Of a stretch of DNA of 64,000 nucleotides, positions 28,172 through 37,128 are shown piece by piece. The stretch's first letter is position 1, and each line of letters starts with the position of its first letter. A model generated the notes under the pieces. It had not been told where the DNA came from. It ran no database searches and saw only the letters and a list, made by a program, of their open reading frames with translations. The position numbers were made by a program, and so were the translations under genes. This DNA comes from Bacteroidota bacterium (GTDB taxonomy: Bacteria; Bacteroidota; Bacteroidia; AKYH767-A; 2013-40CM-41-45): NCBI GenBank assembly GCA_016708785.1, contig JADJFC010000014.1:62001-126000 (forward strand), read 5' to 3'.

Positions 28172-30724
28172 TTACTTCTGCTGAATCACAATCTTCTTAA
28201 ACACCCTTTCAGTAGCACCGCTATTCACCACAACATAATAAATACCTGCAGTGAAATCGTCATTCTTAATTGCAACGGATGCGACTCCGTCACGAAGAAT
28301 TACTGACTCAGCATATTGTTGTTTACCCAAGAGGTCGATAACGCTGACTTTTACTTCTTCATTACGGCTACCGGAGATTGTAACATTGATGAATGCACCG
28401 GTTACCGGGTTAGGGAAAACCTCTAAACTTAATTCTGTTGATTTATTAAGATCTACAGAAACAGAGCGTGAAAATTCTTCATTACCATTGAAGTCGGTTT
28501 GCTTCAAGCGATAATAAGATGTGCCGGGATATGGACGAGGATCAACGAATGAATACGTTCTGTACTGAGTTGAGTTGCCTTTGCCTTGTACGATACCAAC
28601 TTTTTCATAGATGAAGAAGTCAATTGTTTTTTCTACCGTGAAATAATCGTTATTCATTTCACTGGCTGTTGCCCAAGTACAAAGTACATTTGGTGTTGTT
28701 TCTGCATCGACCAGTTGGGCGTTGAAGTATAATAATTCAACCGGCAATGGATAAACACAACCGGTACTTGCAACTGAAGCACCATCTTTAATTCCTCCTG
28801 ACACAAAACTAAAGATGGAAGCACAATCTACATGAGCACCACGAGAGTTTCCATCGAATGGTCCGCCACTATAAATAGAACCTGCCGGTGTTGGACAAGC
28901 ATCTTGAATCATCGAGAATCCGCTATACGATCCACCTGTATAAACCATTGTTGAAACAGCACATGAAGCATTATTCATTGAAAATCCATCATAAGGTCCG
29001 CCTTTAAATATTAATCCAACAGGCAAACATGAAGTATTGCTCAAAGAAAATCCATCATACGAACCGCCTTTATAAATTGTAGGTGCAACGGCACATGAGG
29101 TACCAACGGATGAGGCGCCATTATAAGGTCCTCCCTTGAAGATTATACTAAGTGGCCCGCAAGTTAAACTACCCATAGAAGAACCATGATAAGATCCGCC
29201 ATGAAACAATGTTACGATTGGTGCAGGGCAAGAAGTACCAACCATAGAATATCCGTTGTAAGAACCTCCTGTAAAAATATTTGTTGCGACCAGACAAGAA
29301 ACTTTTCCAACAGAAGCTCCATCGTAAGGGCCACCTTTATAAAAAGATGTAATCGATGGCGGGCAAGAAATTGAATTTACTGCATGCCCATTGTAAGATC
29401 CTCCCTTATAAATATCAGCAAGACATGAAGTAGAGCTATTCAATGAACTTCCATCAAATGGTCCACCGGAATAAATTGTAGACACACAAGACGTATAGTT
29501 ACTGCTATATCCATTATAAGAACCACCTGTATAAATATTTGGGGCAACAGTACAAGCAGAAACACTACTTATAGAAAATCCACTGTACGAACCACCGGTA
29601 AAAACAGAAACAGAAACACAGGAAATATTATCGATACCAAATCCATCGTAAGGACCACCGTTATAAATATTAATTGGACTTGGACAACTTACGTATGGAT
29701 TCAAAGTTCCGCCATCATATGATCCACCGACAAATATATTATCAGCAACTGCGCAACTTTCTTTACTTAAAGAGAAGCCATCAAAGGGTCCACCACGATA
29801 AATTAAATTTGAATATGAACAAGCAATTCCGTTAAATGAAAAACCATCGTAAGGTCCACCATTAAATATATTTGCAGCAGTCGCACAACTTGCACTGTTT
29901 AAACTGAAACCATCGTAAGAACCTCCATGATAAATAGCAGTAATTGGTGCCGGGCATGAAAAGGAATTTGCTGAGAACCCATCGTATGAACCGCCTTGAT
30001 AAATAGAAAATGCTGTGGAAAAACGTGCATATTTATTCACAGCAGATCCATCGTTTGGCCCTCCGAAGAATATATTCATTGAAGAGAAAAAACAATTAGA
30101 AACAGTGTTTGCCGAAAAACCACTATAAGAACCCCCGCTGAAAATTGATGCTGAAACCACACAAGTCGATTTATTAACAGAAAAGCCGTCATACGACCCA
30201 CCGGTATAAATTGCTGGAACAGAAGTAACACATGCTCCGCCATTTAAAACAAATCCATCGTACGAACCTCCGGTAAAAATAGAAGGCGCGACTGCACAAG
30301 AAAAACTATAAACTGTTGATCCGGAACTTTGACCACCTTTATAAATATAATCCTGACAAGTATTTGCTGAGTTTACTGCTGAACCACTGAAAGCCCCACC
30401 ACTGTAGATGGTAGAAGCACATGAAACAGTACTGACTGAAAATCCATTGTAAGATCCACCTTTAAAGATCTCAACAAAAGTACAAGTGGTTGAATTGACA
30501 ACAAAACCATCGTACGAACCACCTTTGTAAATGTTGGCAACGGTAGCACAGGAAATATTTGTGTTTTGTGAAGTCCCATCGTATGCACCTCCACTAAATG
30601 GTGAATAAGTTGAAATACAAATACTGATGCCCACAGAAGCGCCACTATAATCTCCACCCCTGTATTGTGAAAATACAGGCAGCCTGAATAAAATAAATAA
30701 AGCAAGGATCACATAGGTCCGCAT
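28172..30724 (-). CDS. T9SS surface protein with 29 GGSYDG-type tandem repeats
   Basis: An 850-residue protein with a signal peptide (cleavage near residue 20). I count 29 tandem repeats of about 20-24 residues (residues 21 to about 656). The consensus is aromatic-x-GG-[SP]-[YF]-[DNS]-G-[FS]-S, then six to eight residues and usually one Cys. Nearly every unit has a single Cys, which could form inter-repeat disulfides or stacked ligands. After the array comes a domain with LPVELLYFNAQLVD and YYRLKQTDFNGNEEFS, then a T9SS sorting domain (VFPNPVTGAFINV). The upstream neighbour encodes a secreted SUMF1-domain protein. The function is unknown. Confidence 0.85.
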   Translation of the reverse strand: MRTYVILALFILFRLPVFSQYRGGDYSGASVGISICISTYSPFSGGAYDGTSQNTNISCATVANIYKGGSYDGFVVNSTTCTFVEIFKGGSYNGFSVSTVSCASTIYSGGAFSGSAVNSANTCQDYIYKGGQSSGSTVYSFSCAVAPSIFTGGSYDGFVLNGGACVTSVPAIYTGGSYDGFSVNKSTCVVSASIFSGGSYSGFSANTVSNCFFSSMNIFFGGPNDGSAVNKYARFSTAFSIYQGGSYDGFSANSFSCPAPITAIYHGGSYDGFSLNSASCATAANIFNGGPYDGFSFNGIACSYSNLIYRGGPFDGFSLSKESCAVADNIFVGGSYDGGTLNPYVSCPSPINIYNGGPYDGFGIDNISCVSVSVFTGGSYSGFSISSVSACTVAPNIYTGGSYNGYSSNYTSCVSTIYSGGPFDGSSLNSSTSCLADIYKGGSYNGHAVNSISCPPSITSFYKGGPYDGASVGKVSCLVATNIFTGGSYNGYSMVGTSCPAPIVTLFHGGSYHGSSMGSLTCGPLSIIFKGGPYNGASSVGTSCAVAPTIYKGGSYDGFSLSNTSCLPVGLIFKGGPYDGFSMNNASCAVSTMVYTGGSYSGFSMIQDACPTPAGSIYSGGPFDGNSRGAHVDCASIFSFVSGGIKDGASVASTGCVYPLPVELLYFNAQLVDAETTPNVLCTWATASEMNNDYFTVEKTIDFFIYEKVGIVQGKGNSTQYRTYSFVDPRPYPGTSYYRLKQTDFNGNEEFSRSVSVDLNKSTELSLEVFPNPVTGAFINVTISGSRNEEVKVSVIDLLGKQQYAESVILRDGVASVAIKNDDFTAGIYYVVVNSGATERVFKKIVIQQK
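28757..30664 (-). repeat. Protein-coding tandem repeat array (29 units)
   Basis: The array encodes the GGSYDG-type units. Units are 60-72 bp, diverged in third positions and in the loop after SxN, so this is an old amplified array and not a recent expansion. It is inside a single intact frame with no frameshift, in contrast to the GloVer gene. Confidence 0.85.
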
Positions 30725-30862
30725 AACTTCAATTTATCATCGCAACCATTCAAACACATCATCAAAAGCGATATCGAAAAGACAACGCGACGAGATGAAA
30801 TGTGTTTAATACGACGACGATTAAACATCACTCTTGATAAATTTTTATTGGATGAATTAAAC

Positions 30863-30900
30863 AAGTATTAGGATGTGGCAATGCCACTATCCTAATACTT
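30863..30900. terminator. Strong hairpin between SUMF1-like and GGSYDG genes
   Basis: AAGTATTAGGAT (30863-30874) pairs with ATCCTAATACTT (30889-30900), and inside it GTGGCA pairs with TGCCAC around one base. The result is a nearly uninterrupted 18-bp stem. It lies in the 241-bp gap between two minus-strand genes. There is no strong U-tract, so it could be a terminator, attenuator or mRNA-processing site. The rest of the gap (30725-30862) has no feature. Confidence 0.6.
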
Positions 30901-30965
30901 ATTCATTTGCTCTTTACTTGAAGGATCATCCAGAATCCCGGAAGAGAAATAAAATTTTAGCTGAA

Positions 30966-32549
30966 CTATCTGATACCGCGACCACCATTAGCAGCAGCTC
31001 TACCTGCTTGATTCGGGTTGACGTACATATAGTTTCTATCAGAGACCTGCAGCTGAGCAACAGCATTACTATATGCACCGCCGCGTAATCCGATAAAATT
31101 AGCAGCACTGGCATTGGCAGTAGCGACGTTATATGCCGGCCATCCACCAACGTTTTGTTGTCCGGCAGCATCAAGAGTACCATCTCCCCATGTACGGGTC
31201 AAGAGATTATTTGCACCGGTTGAGTGAATACCAACATAGTATTCCATAACGTTACCGCTCATGTCCATGATACCAAAATAAGATGCACCTGCTGTTTGGC
31301 GAGTACTGCTTGATGTTGCATAAATACCAACACGAGCCGGGCCGGTTGCACCATCACCATTTGTATATGTACCGTTACCGTAAGTACAATTACCTGCGAT
31401 AAAAGTTTCTGTTCCGTTTTCAGTTGCAGCACCGGCGAAAGTTGTTCCGGGAGCGATCACTAGATTTCCCCAGGCATATTCACCTAATGTAGATCCGTTT
31501 CCACGGCACGCTTTTTCAAATTCAGTTTCTGAACCCGGTCTTAAACAAGCCCAATCAAGATAAGCAGTTACATCCGCCCAGCCTAAGAAGTTTTGTGCTC
31601 TGTCAGGTCGTGTTGTAGAATATGGGAGTACAGCTTGCTGAAGTTGATTTCTGTTTGTACCAAAACTACCCGGAGCACGTGTTGTTTGTTGTGCTGTTCC
31701 AAGTGTATTCAGGAATTCCATGTACTGACCTTCAGTGATCTCATACTTTGTCATATAGAAACCATAGTTACCTTTAGGGAAAGCAGCAGGAACGTTATTT
31801 ACCGTTAATACAGAACCAACCGGTTCGTTATTCATATAGAAAGTTGAAGCTCCTGTTTCAAATGCACCGGTTACAGTCATTGAAGCAGAGTTCAGAACGT
31901 TTGATCCCAGGAAACTATTTACAGCAGCAGTTACACCACTACCGTCACCAATAGTAAAATCACCTTGAGGAACATAAACCATTTCAATTCCAAAAACATT
32001 GACACTTAAATTTGTACCAACACCGGGTAAAGCCGGGATATTAAGCACTACAGTTGAAGCAGCAAGTGTTCCCGTTCCGGTAACTTTCGGACGTAACATA
32101 ATGCCATCAGTAAAATCGAGTGTTGCACCTTGCGCTACACTTTCAGTAATACCTGAAGTACCATTCCAGTTTACAGAAGTCATTGCTTCCAAGGTTGCAG
32201 GAATAGTATGATTCGCCAGTACATTACTTAGTGAACCATGGGTAAATGGAATCGCCGATGTAGCATTACAATCTTTGTATTTAACAAAGATCCATACTGC
32301 ATCCCAGTTGTTTGGAACGCCGGTACCGGCTATATTCCAGCTGTTATCCCATGATACAGAGAACGAAACTGTTTTTGCAGTCTGGTTCACAGAGATACCT
32401 GTGATCTGCAGATTATTTGCAAAAAGGTTTCCACTCAATAATAGAATGGATAAGGTTAGAAATAATTTTGCTTTTGTTCGTTTAACAAAGCTCATGGCTT
32501 CATTAACGGATTTCACCTCATTAGAGATGTTGTTTGGATGGGTTTTCAT
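30966..32549 (-). CDS. Secreted SUMF1/FGE-like domain protein
   Basis: A 527-residue protein. The hydrophobic leader (LFLTLSILLLSGNLFA) is preceded by a long N-region. An in-frame ATG at 32495 (MSFVKRTKAK) gives a more normal signal peptide and may be the true start. An N-terminal beta-rich domain (about residues 45-200) is followed by a formylglycine-generating-enzyme-like SUMF1 fold: FGIEMVYVPQGDFTIGD, FYMTKYEITEGQYMEFL, RPGSETEFEKACRG, DMSGNVMEY and GLRGGAYSN. The catalytic cysteine pair of true FGEs is not evident, so binding or structure is as likely as catalysis. No T9SS tail is present. It lies directly upstream of the GGSYDG gene. Confidence 0.85.
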   Translation of the reverse strand: MKTHPNNISNEVKSVNEAMSFVKRTKAKLFLTLSILLLSGNLFANNLQITGISVNQTAKTVSFSVSWDNSWNIAGTGVPNNWDAVWIFVKYKDCNATSAIPFTHGSLSNVLANHTIPATLEAMTSVNWNGTSGITESVAQGATLDFTDGIMLRPKVTGTGTLAASTVVLNIPALPGVGTNLSVNVFGIEMVYVPQGDFTIGDGSGVTAAVNSFLGSNVLNSASMTVTGAFETGASTFYMNNEPVGSVLTVNNVPAAFPKGNYGFYMTKYEITEGQYMEFLNTLGTAQQTTRAPGSFGTNRNQLQQAVLPYSTTRPDRAQNFLGWADVTAYLDWACLRPGSETEFEKACRGNGSTLGEYAWGNLVIAPGTTFAGAATENGTETFIAGNCTYGNGTYTNGDGATGPARVGIYATSSSTRQTAGASYFGIMDMSGNVMEYYVGIHSTGANNLLTRTWGDGTLDAAGQQNVGGWPAYNVATANASAANFIGLRGGAYSNAVAQLQVSDRNYMYVNPNQAGRAAANGGRGIR

Positions 32550-33104
32550 AATGGATATAAGTGGTATTATTTAATTTACTTGAAATATGCCACCGCAAAT
32601 CTTATTTCTAAAATTTGTGACAACAGAATAAGTCAGTGGATATCTGGTCTTATCTGGATTGTCTAACAGCATCATTGAAATTAATGTTCCGTCACTTTAA
32701 GTCAAATTCAGTCTATTGCTTACAGTTCAGATAAATTTTAAAAAAAATAAATTGTAAGATTTTACTTGAAATTCATTAGAAGAAATGCAGATAAAAATCC
32801 ATTCAATGTTAAAAAATCAAAATAATGGTCTTATAGCTTCAAATGATAATTTAAAATTCTGCATTAAGTTAAAGAATTGCTATTTCAAGAAATTAACTTT
32901 TGTAATAAATTGAGAATATTAACAAGTAAAAAGAGTGCGTTATTTTTAAAAATCCACACCAAAACTTCAAAGAAAGTACAACAAAAAGTAGAAAAAGCAC
33001 ACTATTGAAGAGCCCATTATGACAATAATCCAACTTCATATTGATTTTTATCACCTCAAAAAGGGCCTTCATAGTACTACCTTCGTATAACAAAACCATA
33101 TAAC
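32550..33104. other. AT-rich divergent spacer
   Basis: No gene is supported. The spacer separates the minus-strand SUMF1-like gene from a plus-strand small gene, so it must hold both promoters. TACCTTCG at 33078-33085 is a 7/8 match to TAnnTTTG, about 20 bp before the ATG at 33105. I see no stable repeat. Confidence 0.5.
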
Positions 33105-33506
33105 ATGAAACACGAACACAGTAAAAAATTATCGGGCGTTTGGTTAGATCATCAGGAAGCCTTAATAGTAACAACAGAAGATCACAAAGATCATGGCGAA
33201 TTTGCAATCCGTGAAAAAGTAAAATCGGGACATACCGGGAATCCAAGTCGTGAAAGTAATCTTCACAGTGGAGTAAATGAACATTTACATCACTATTATA
33301 AAGCAGTATCGGATAAATTGAAAGAGTTTGATGAAATATTGCTTATGGGACCCGGAAAAGCTCATGAGGAATTAAAAAACATTCTTCATACAGACAAACA
33401 TTTCAGCAACAAAAAAATCATCAATGAATCAGCCGATCATTTAAGCGAAAATCAATTAGTGGCTAAAGTAAAACATCACTATCAACCAAAAATGCACAAC
33501 AGCTAG
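33105..33506 (+). CDS. Small eRF1 domain 3-like (baeRF/host-attachment type) protein
   Basis: A 133-residue His- and Lys-rich cytoplasmic protein. The N-terminal strand SGVWLDHQEALIV and the core DEILLMGPGKAHEELKNIL resemble the eRF1-domain-3/L7Ae-like fold of the bacterial release-factor-like and host-attachment families. It is much shorter than full baeRF proteins. Homologues of this look are frequent in Bacteroidota, but I know of no proven function. It is monocistronic and ends at a strong terminator. Confidence 0.6.
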   Translation: MKHEHSKKLSGVWLDHQEALIVTTEDHKDHGEFAIREKVKSGHTGNPSRESNLHSGVNEHLHHYYKAVSDKLKEFDEILLMGPGKAHEELKNILHTDKHFSNKKIINESADHLSENQLVAKVKHHYQPKMHNS

Positions 33507-33530
33507 ATCAAAATCTTTAATATTCATTAT

Positions 33531-33572
33531 AATACCCAACCTCATTCTAAATATAAGGTTGGGTATTTTTTT
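33531..33572 (+). terminator. Rho-independent terminator
   Basis: AATACCCAACCT (33531-33542) pairs perfectly with AGGTTGGGTATT (33556-33567), with a 13-nt loop followed by a run of seven T. It ends the eRF1-like gene. With the A-rich left flank it may also serve the convergent minus-strand gene. Confidence 0.85.
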
Positions 33573-33581
33573 GTATTGACT

Positions 33582-35582
33582 TTAAAATTCAATGACCTTA
33601 AATAACTCTGTAGGACCAAATACTGATGATCGTGCAAATACATTTAAACTAATTGAGTCAACGCTCAAATAAAGTCCATTCGCAGCTTTGAAAGCAATTG
33701 TAGTATTGTTCAATTCTACAATGCGAAACGTCTCCCCTTCGCCAGCCTCTGATTTAGACGCTACCACTATTCCTTCCTTACCAATTTCGGCACTCCACAA
33801 AAAATTAGTTGACGCCTTAATAAAGCAGTCTCCATTTTCAAAACGTACCATAATAAAATTCTCCCACGCCGCTGCTTTTTCTCTATTTGCATATACCAAA
33901 GGCTCAGCATCTTGAACAGCCGTCAGAAATTTATTGTTATGAGCAACTAGATTTATCTTCTTTCTGCTTACTTCCTTTTTACCAAGATCATTGATGTGTT
34001 GAATCTGAGAGCTTTTGTATTGATTGAATTCGCACCATTCATCCAGTGTTTTGTCACGGGGATCAAAGAAAAAATTCAGATAATTTCCGGGATCAAAGCC
34101 TGTATATGAATTTACACAAGGAACATTCAACTCCTGAGCGGCAGTCATGGCATCCAATTGTATAGCAACTGTGTGCAGATAACCATCTGACTCATTTTCC
34201 ACATGGGTAAGAAATGGCATATAAGCAATTGCAGTGTATTTCGAATCATACTGATCTTTGATTCTGTTTTTTACGTCCGCGATTCGTTGCTGAGACATCT
34301 GCTTGTCGAACCGTTTGACTTTATTAGCATCAAATAAATTATCAACAACCACTAAAACTGGCAAGACGAAAATAAAATACTTTACACGTGGGAAAACTTC
34401 CTGTAATTTAGCAAAAGAAAATACAAATAATATTATAAACAAAAGTACTTCCAAATTGATAATTCTATCGATTGCTCGCATCGATGAAAATCCCGGAAGC
34501 AAGAAAATGAACTTATAAAGTGTTACTCCATTAAAATTCAAACAAAAAATAACTGCTAAGAAAACTGCACTCAACAGGAAATAAATATATTTTCTACTCT
34601 CAAAAGAAGCTCTCTTTGAAATTACCAAATATACTCCGACAATTAATCCCAGCCACAAGGTTGCACCAAAGAATAAACGATGGCCCCACCATTCCGAAAT
34701 TTTACCGATTGCATGATTTGAAAGAAAACGCCATACACTTGAGGCATCTGAAGAAAAGAAATAGGAACGGAATGTTGGAATAGAGTTAATAGCAGCATCA
34801 AATTTTCTCATTCCCATCGATCCTGCGACTTCCAGATAAGGTCTAATTAATGGTAAAAGTATAAAAACAGATAAGATGACAATTGAAGATAAATAAGCAA
34901 TTGATCTTTTATTCCAAAACTTATTGTGCCATGATTGTCTTCCGTAAATTCCAAAATACGCAATTCCAAAAAACAATAATACATAAGTAAGCATAAATGC
35001 CAGATACATTCCACAATAAAACTGGTAAATAAGTCCGAGTGAAGCAAACAAGAAGTACTTTATTTTCGTCTCGGAAATAAATTTCCAAAACCAATAAATA
35101 ACAAGTGGAGCAATAAATTTTGGAAACACTTGTACATGGTCTAATTGCCCGAGGTTATAAATTGAAAATGCAAAAATGTATGCTCCAACAGAAGATAATA
35201 TCACATTTGCCGACCATTTATTCAAAGCAATAAAACAGAAAATAAAGTTAAGTGTAAAAAGTGTGAGGAGCCAGAATTGGAAAGCTGTTTCTCTGTCTGC
35301 GCCGATGCCTCTGAAAAATGAATAGATTGGTAATGTCCCAAGTAAATTATCAGATAAAGCAGTTACGTTCTTGTAAGGATATAAAAAAGGAGCATCCCAG
35401 TAATTATCAATTTTTCCGGTTAAATATTTATGACCATGTTCTAATATGTAATTATTAAACCGAGTATCACCTAGATCGCCGGGCATTTTCGAGAGGTTGC
35501 TTTCAAAAACTGCTATTGGCATGAAGTACAATCCAACTAAGAGAAGCAAAAAGGGAATTACATAAATTAATTTGTGCTTCAT
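33582..35582 (-). CDS. GT-C-like membrane protein fused to a fascin-like beta-trefoil
   Basis: A 666-residue protein. Residues 1-400 contain about 10-11 transmembrane segments. The first periplasmic loop has an acidic motif (MPGDLGDTRFNNYILEHG), as in GT-C glycosyltransferases and related lipid-sugar-dependent enzymes. Residues 430-540 form an extracytoplasmic region. From about 545 to the end there is a fascin-type beta-trefoil pattern, VAHNNKFLTAVQ, then AAAWENFIMVRF, then IAFKAANGLYLSVD, then GPTELFKVIEF. Fascin-like domains bind actin in eukaryotes and carbohydrates or surfaces in bacteria. A sugar-transfer or polysaccharide-binding role is inference. Confidence 0.75.
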   Translation of the reverse strand: MKHKLIYVIPFLLLLVGLYFMPIAVFESNLSKMPGDLGDTRFNNYILEHGHKYLTGKIDNYWDAPFLYPYKNVTALSDNLLGTLPIYSFFRGIGADRETAFQFWLLTLFTLNFIFCFIALNKWSANVILSSVGAYIFAFSIYNLGQLDHVQVFPKFIAPLVIYWFWKFISETKIKYFLFASLGLIYQFYCGMYLAFMLTYVLLFFGIAYFGIYGRQSWHNKFWNKRSIAYLSSIVILSVFILLPLIRPYLEVAGSMGMRKFDAAINSIPTFRSYFFSSDASSVWRFLSNHAIGKISEWWGHRLFFGATLWLGLIVGVYLVISKRASFESRKYIYFLLSAVFLAVIFCLNFNGVTLYKFIFLLPGFSSMRAIDRIINLEVLLFIILFVFSFAKLQEVFPRVKYFIFVLPVLVVVDNLFDANKVKRFDKQMSQQRIADVKNRIKDQYDSKYTAIAYMPFLTHVENESDGYLHTVAIQLDAMTAAQELNVPCVNSYTGFDPGNYLNFFFDPRDKTLDEWCEFNQYKSSQIQHINDLGKKEVSRKKINLVAHNNKFLTAVQDAEPLVYANREKAAAWENFIMVRFENGDCFIKASTNFLWSAEIGKEGIVVASKSEAGEGETFRIVELNNTTIAFKAANGLYLSVDSISLNVFARSSVFGPTELFKVIEF

Positions 35583-35685
35583 CTTTTAAAATATCAATAT
35601 GGTTTTCGCTATTACAAAATTCATAGTTAATATGGCTATTCGGAATAAGTTAACGCAAGATAATTAAAATACTTATCTTTATATC

Positions 35686-36189
35686 ATGAACAAAATACCA
35701 CTTCTCATAATAATATTAGCTGTTATTTCTGCCTGTTCAACTCCGAAACCAGAGGCTACGACTACAACACCAATTGTCGACAGTACAGCTTCAGAGACAG
35801 TTTCAAAACCCGGCTCAATTAAAATTCATGACATCAGTCGTTTTCCGGATATACAGAAGCAAAATAATTTGGGGAAAATCGTCAAGGAGCTAGAGAATGC
35901 AGATTGTGTAAACGAAAAGGGAATTGGATTCGCTGCAGAATATACGCGCACGTATGCATTGTATGAAAGGATGAGCCAACTTGCTACAGAACCACAATTA
36001 TATAGTTTACTAAAAAATAAAAGTGCAGTAGTCAGAGTTTATGCTTTCCGTGCTTTGAAAGAATTAAAGTATGGTTCTGAAAATGAAGGGAAAACTATTC
36101 TTGATTCAGATACCAGTCGTGTTTGTTGGTTTGTTGGGTGTATTAAAACGGATACGTTGGTTTCGTTTTTTTCGCACTCTGAAGAATGA
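35686..36189 (+). CDS. Unknown lipoprotein, HEAT-like C-terminus
   Basis: A 167-residue protein with a lipobox (VISAC, Cys17) followed by a Thr/Pro/Ser-rich linker. The rest contains a helical stretch with one HEAT-like unit (LLKNKSAVVRVYAFRALKEL). I do not recognise a family. The upstream region has TATCTTTA, a weak match to the -7 consensus, about 20 bp before the ATG. It converges on the phenylalanine hydroxylase gene. Confidence 0.6.
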   Translation: MNKIPLLIIILAVISACSTPKPEATTTTPIVDSTASETVSKPGSIKIHDISRFPDIQKQNNLGKIVKELENADCVNEKGIGFAAEYTRTYALYERMSQLATEPQLYSLLKNKSAVVRVYAFRALKELKYGSENEGKTILDSDTSRVCWFVGCIKTDTLVSFFSHSEE

Positions 36190-36272
36190 AATTCAATTAA
36201 TGATTAATAATGTGTTTTGCTGAAAAGAATCAGCTGAAGTTCTGCATTTGAAAATAAAACACTAATATCATT

Positions 36273-36337
36273 AAGAATTTAGCCACGAATGCTCGAATAA
36301 AAAAATAATTCATTCGTGAATTCGTGGCTAAATTCTT
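36273..36337. repeat. GCCACGAAT inverted repeat, site 1
   Basis: AAGAATTTAGCCACGAAT (36273-36290) and its perfect complement at 36320-36337 give an 18-bp stem. Inside the loop are further CGAATA/ATTCG pieces. It lies in the 175-bp gap between two convergent genes, so it may act as a bidirectional terminator. Confidence 0.7.
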
Positions 36338-36364
36338 AGTGGTCTTAGTGTTAAAATTAATACA

Positions 36365-37090
36365 TCAAATTAGTTTTTCCAATTCGTTTTTTATCTCGGG
36401 CAATGCATCATACAATTGATCAAATGATTCGATCACGAAATATTTATCCTGGAGGATGTCGGTTCGGAAATCTGTTGTGAGCATTGTTTTGACATCGAAA
36501 TTTATTTTCTCGGAAGCATCACTAAGGCAATGTTTAGTTTCGCCGTTAGATGAAATAATTCCGGCGCCATAAATTTTCAAGGCATTATTCTCTCTTATCA
36601 ATCCGAATTCTATAGTGAACCAATAAATTCTGCCAAGTAATTCAATTGCCTTCGTATCGTTTATGTGCTCCAAAGCGATATCACTGATTCCTTTGAAAAA
36701 GTTGCAGTATGCTTCATTACTCAACAAAGGAACATGAGCAAAGACATCGTGAAACATGTCGGGTTCTTCGATGTAATCGAGTTGATTAAAAGTTCTTAGC
36801 CAGCAGGTAGCAGTAAATTTTTTCACTGAAAGAAATTCGAAGAATTCTTTCTGCGGACTGATATTTGGAACAACGTGCAGATTCCATCCTGTGATGTTCT
36901 TTAACGTTGAATTGACATCATTAAAATCAGGGATTCTGTCATTTGTGAAATTCACAGTTTTCAAAGCGTCCAGATAATTTTTCGAAACGATTGGAATCAA
37001 AATTTCCATCTGACGATCGAACAGTGTTTTCCAGACCTGAAAATCTTCTATTGTATAATTACTATAAATCTGTGTAGTCGGGCGAATCAT
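36365..37090 (-). CDS. phhA: Phenylalanine 4-monooxygenase
   Basis: A 241-residue tetrahydropterin-dependent aromatic amino acid hydroxylase. It converts phenylalanine to tyrosine using non-haem iron. Iron ligands can be seen: H114 and H119 in MFHDVFAHVPLL and E161 in WFTIEFGLI. The family motif normally reads HDLFGHVPLL; here the Gly before the second His is Ala, a mild variation. It is the short bacterial form without an ACT domain. It is followed, 38 bp away on the same strand, by an MFS gene. Confidence 0.92.
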   Translation of the reverse strand: MIRPTTQIYSNYTIEDFQVWKTLFDRQMEILIPIVSKNYLDALKTVNFTNDRIPDFNDVNSTLKNITGWNLHVVPNISPQKEFFEFLSVKKFTATCWLRTFNQLDYIEEPDMFHDVFAHVPLLSNEAYCNFFKGISDIALEHINDTKAIELLGRIYWFTIEFGLIRENNALKIYGAGIISSNGETKHCLSDASEKINFDVKTMLTTDFRTDILQDKYFVIESFDQLYDALPEIKNELEKLI

Positions 37091-37128
37091 TACTCATGCA
37101 ATTAAAAGTCGAACAACTTTGTACGTCA

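Noticed and set aside
28757..30664. CRISPR-like appearance of the repeated DNA
   Set aside because: The repeats are in one coding frame, diverge at third positions and lack unique spacers; this is a protein repeat array.
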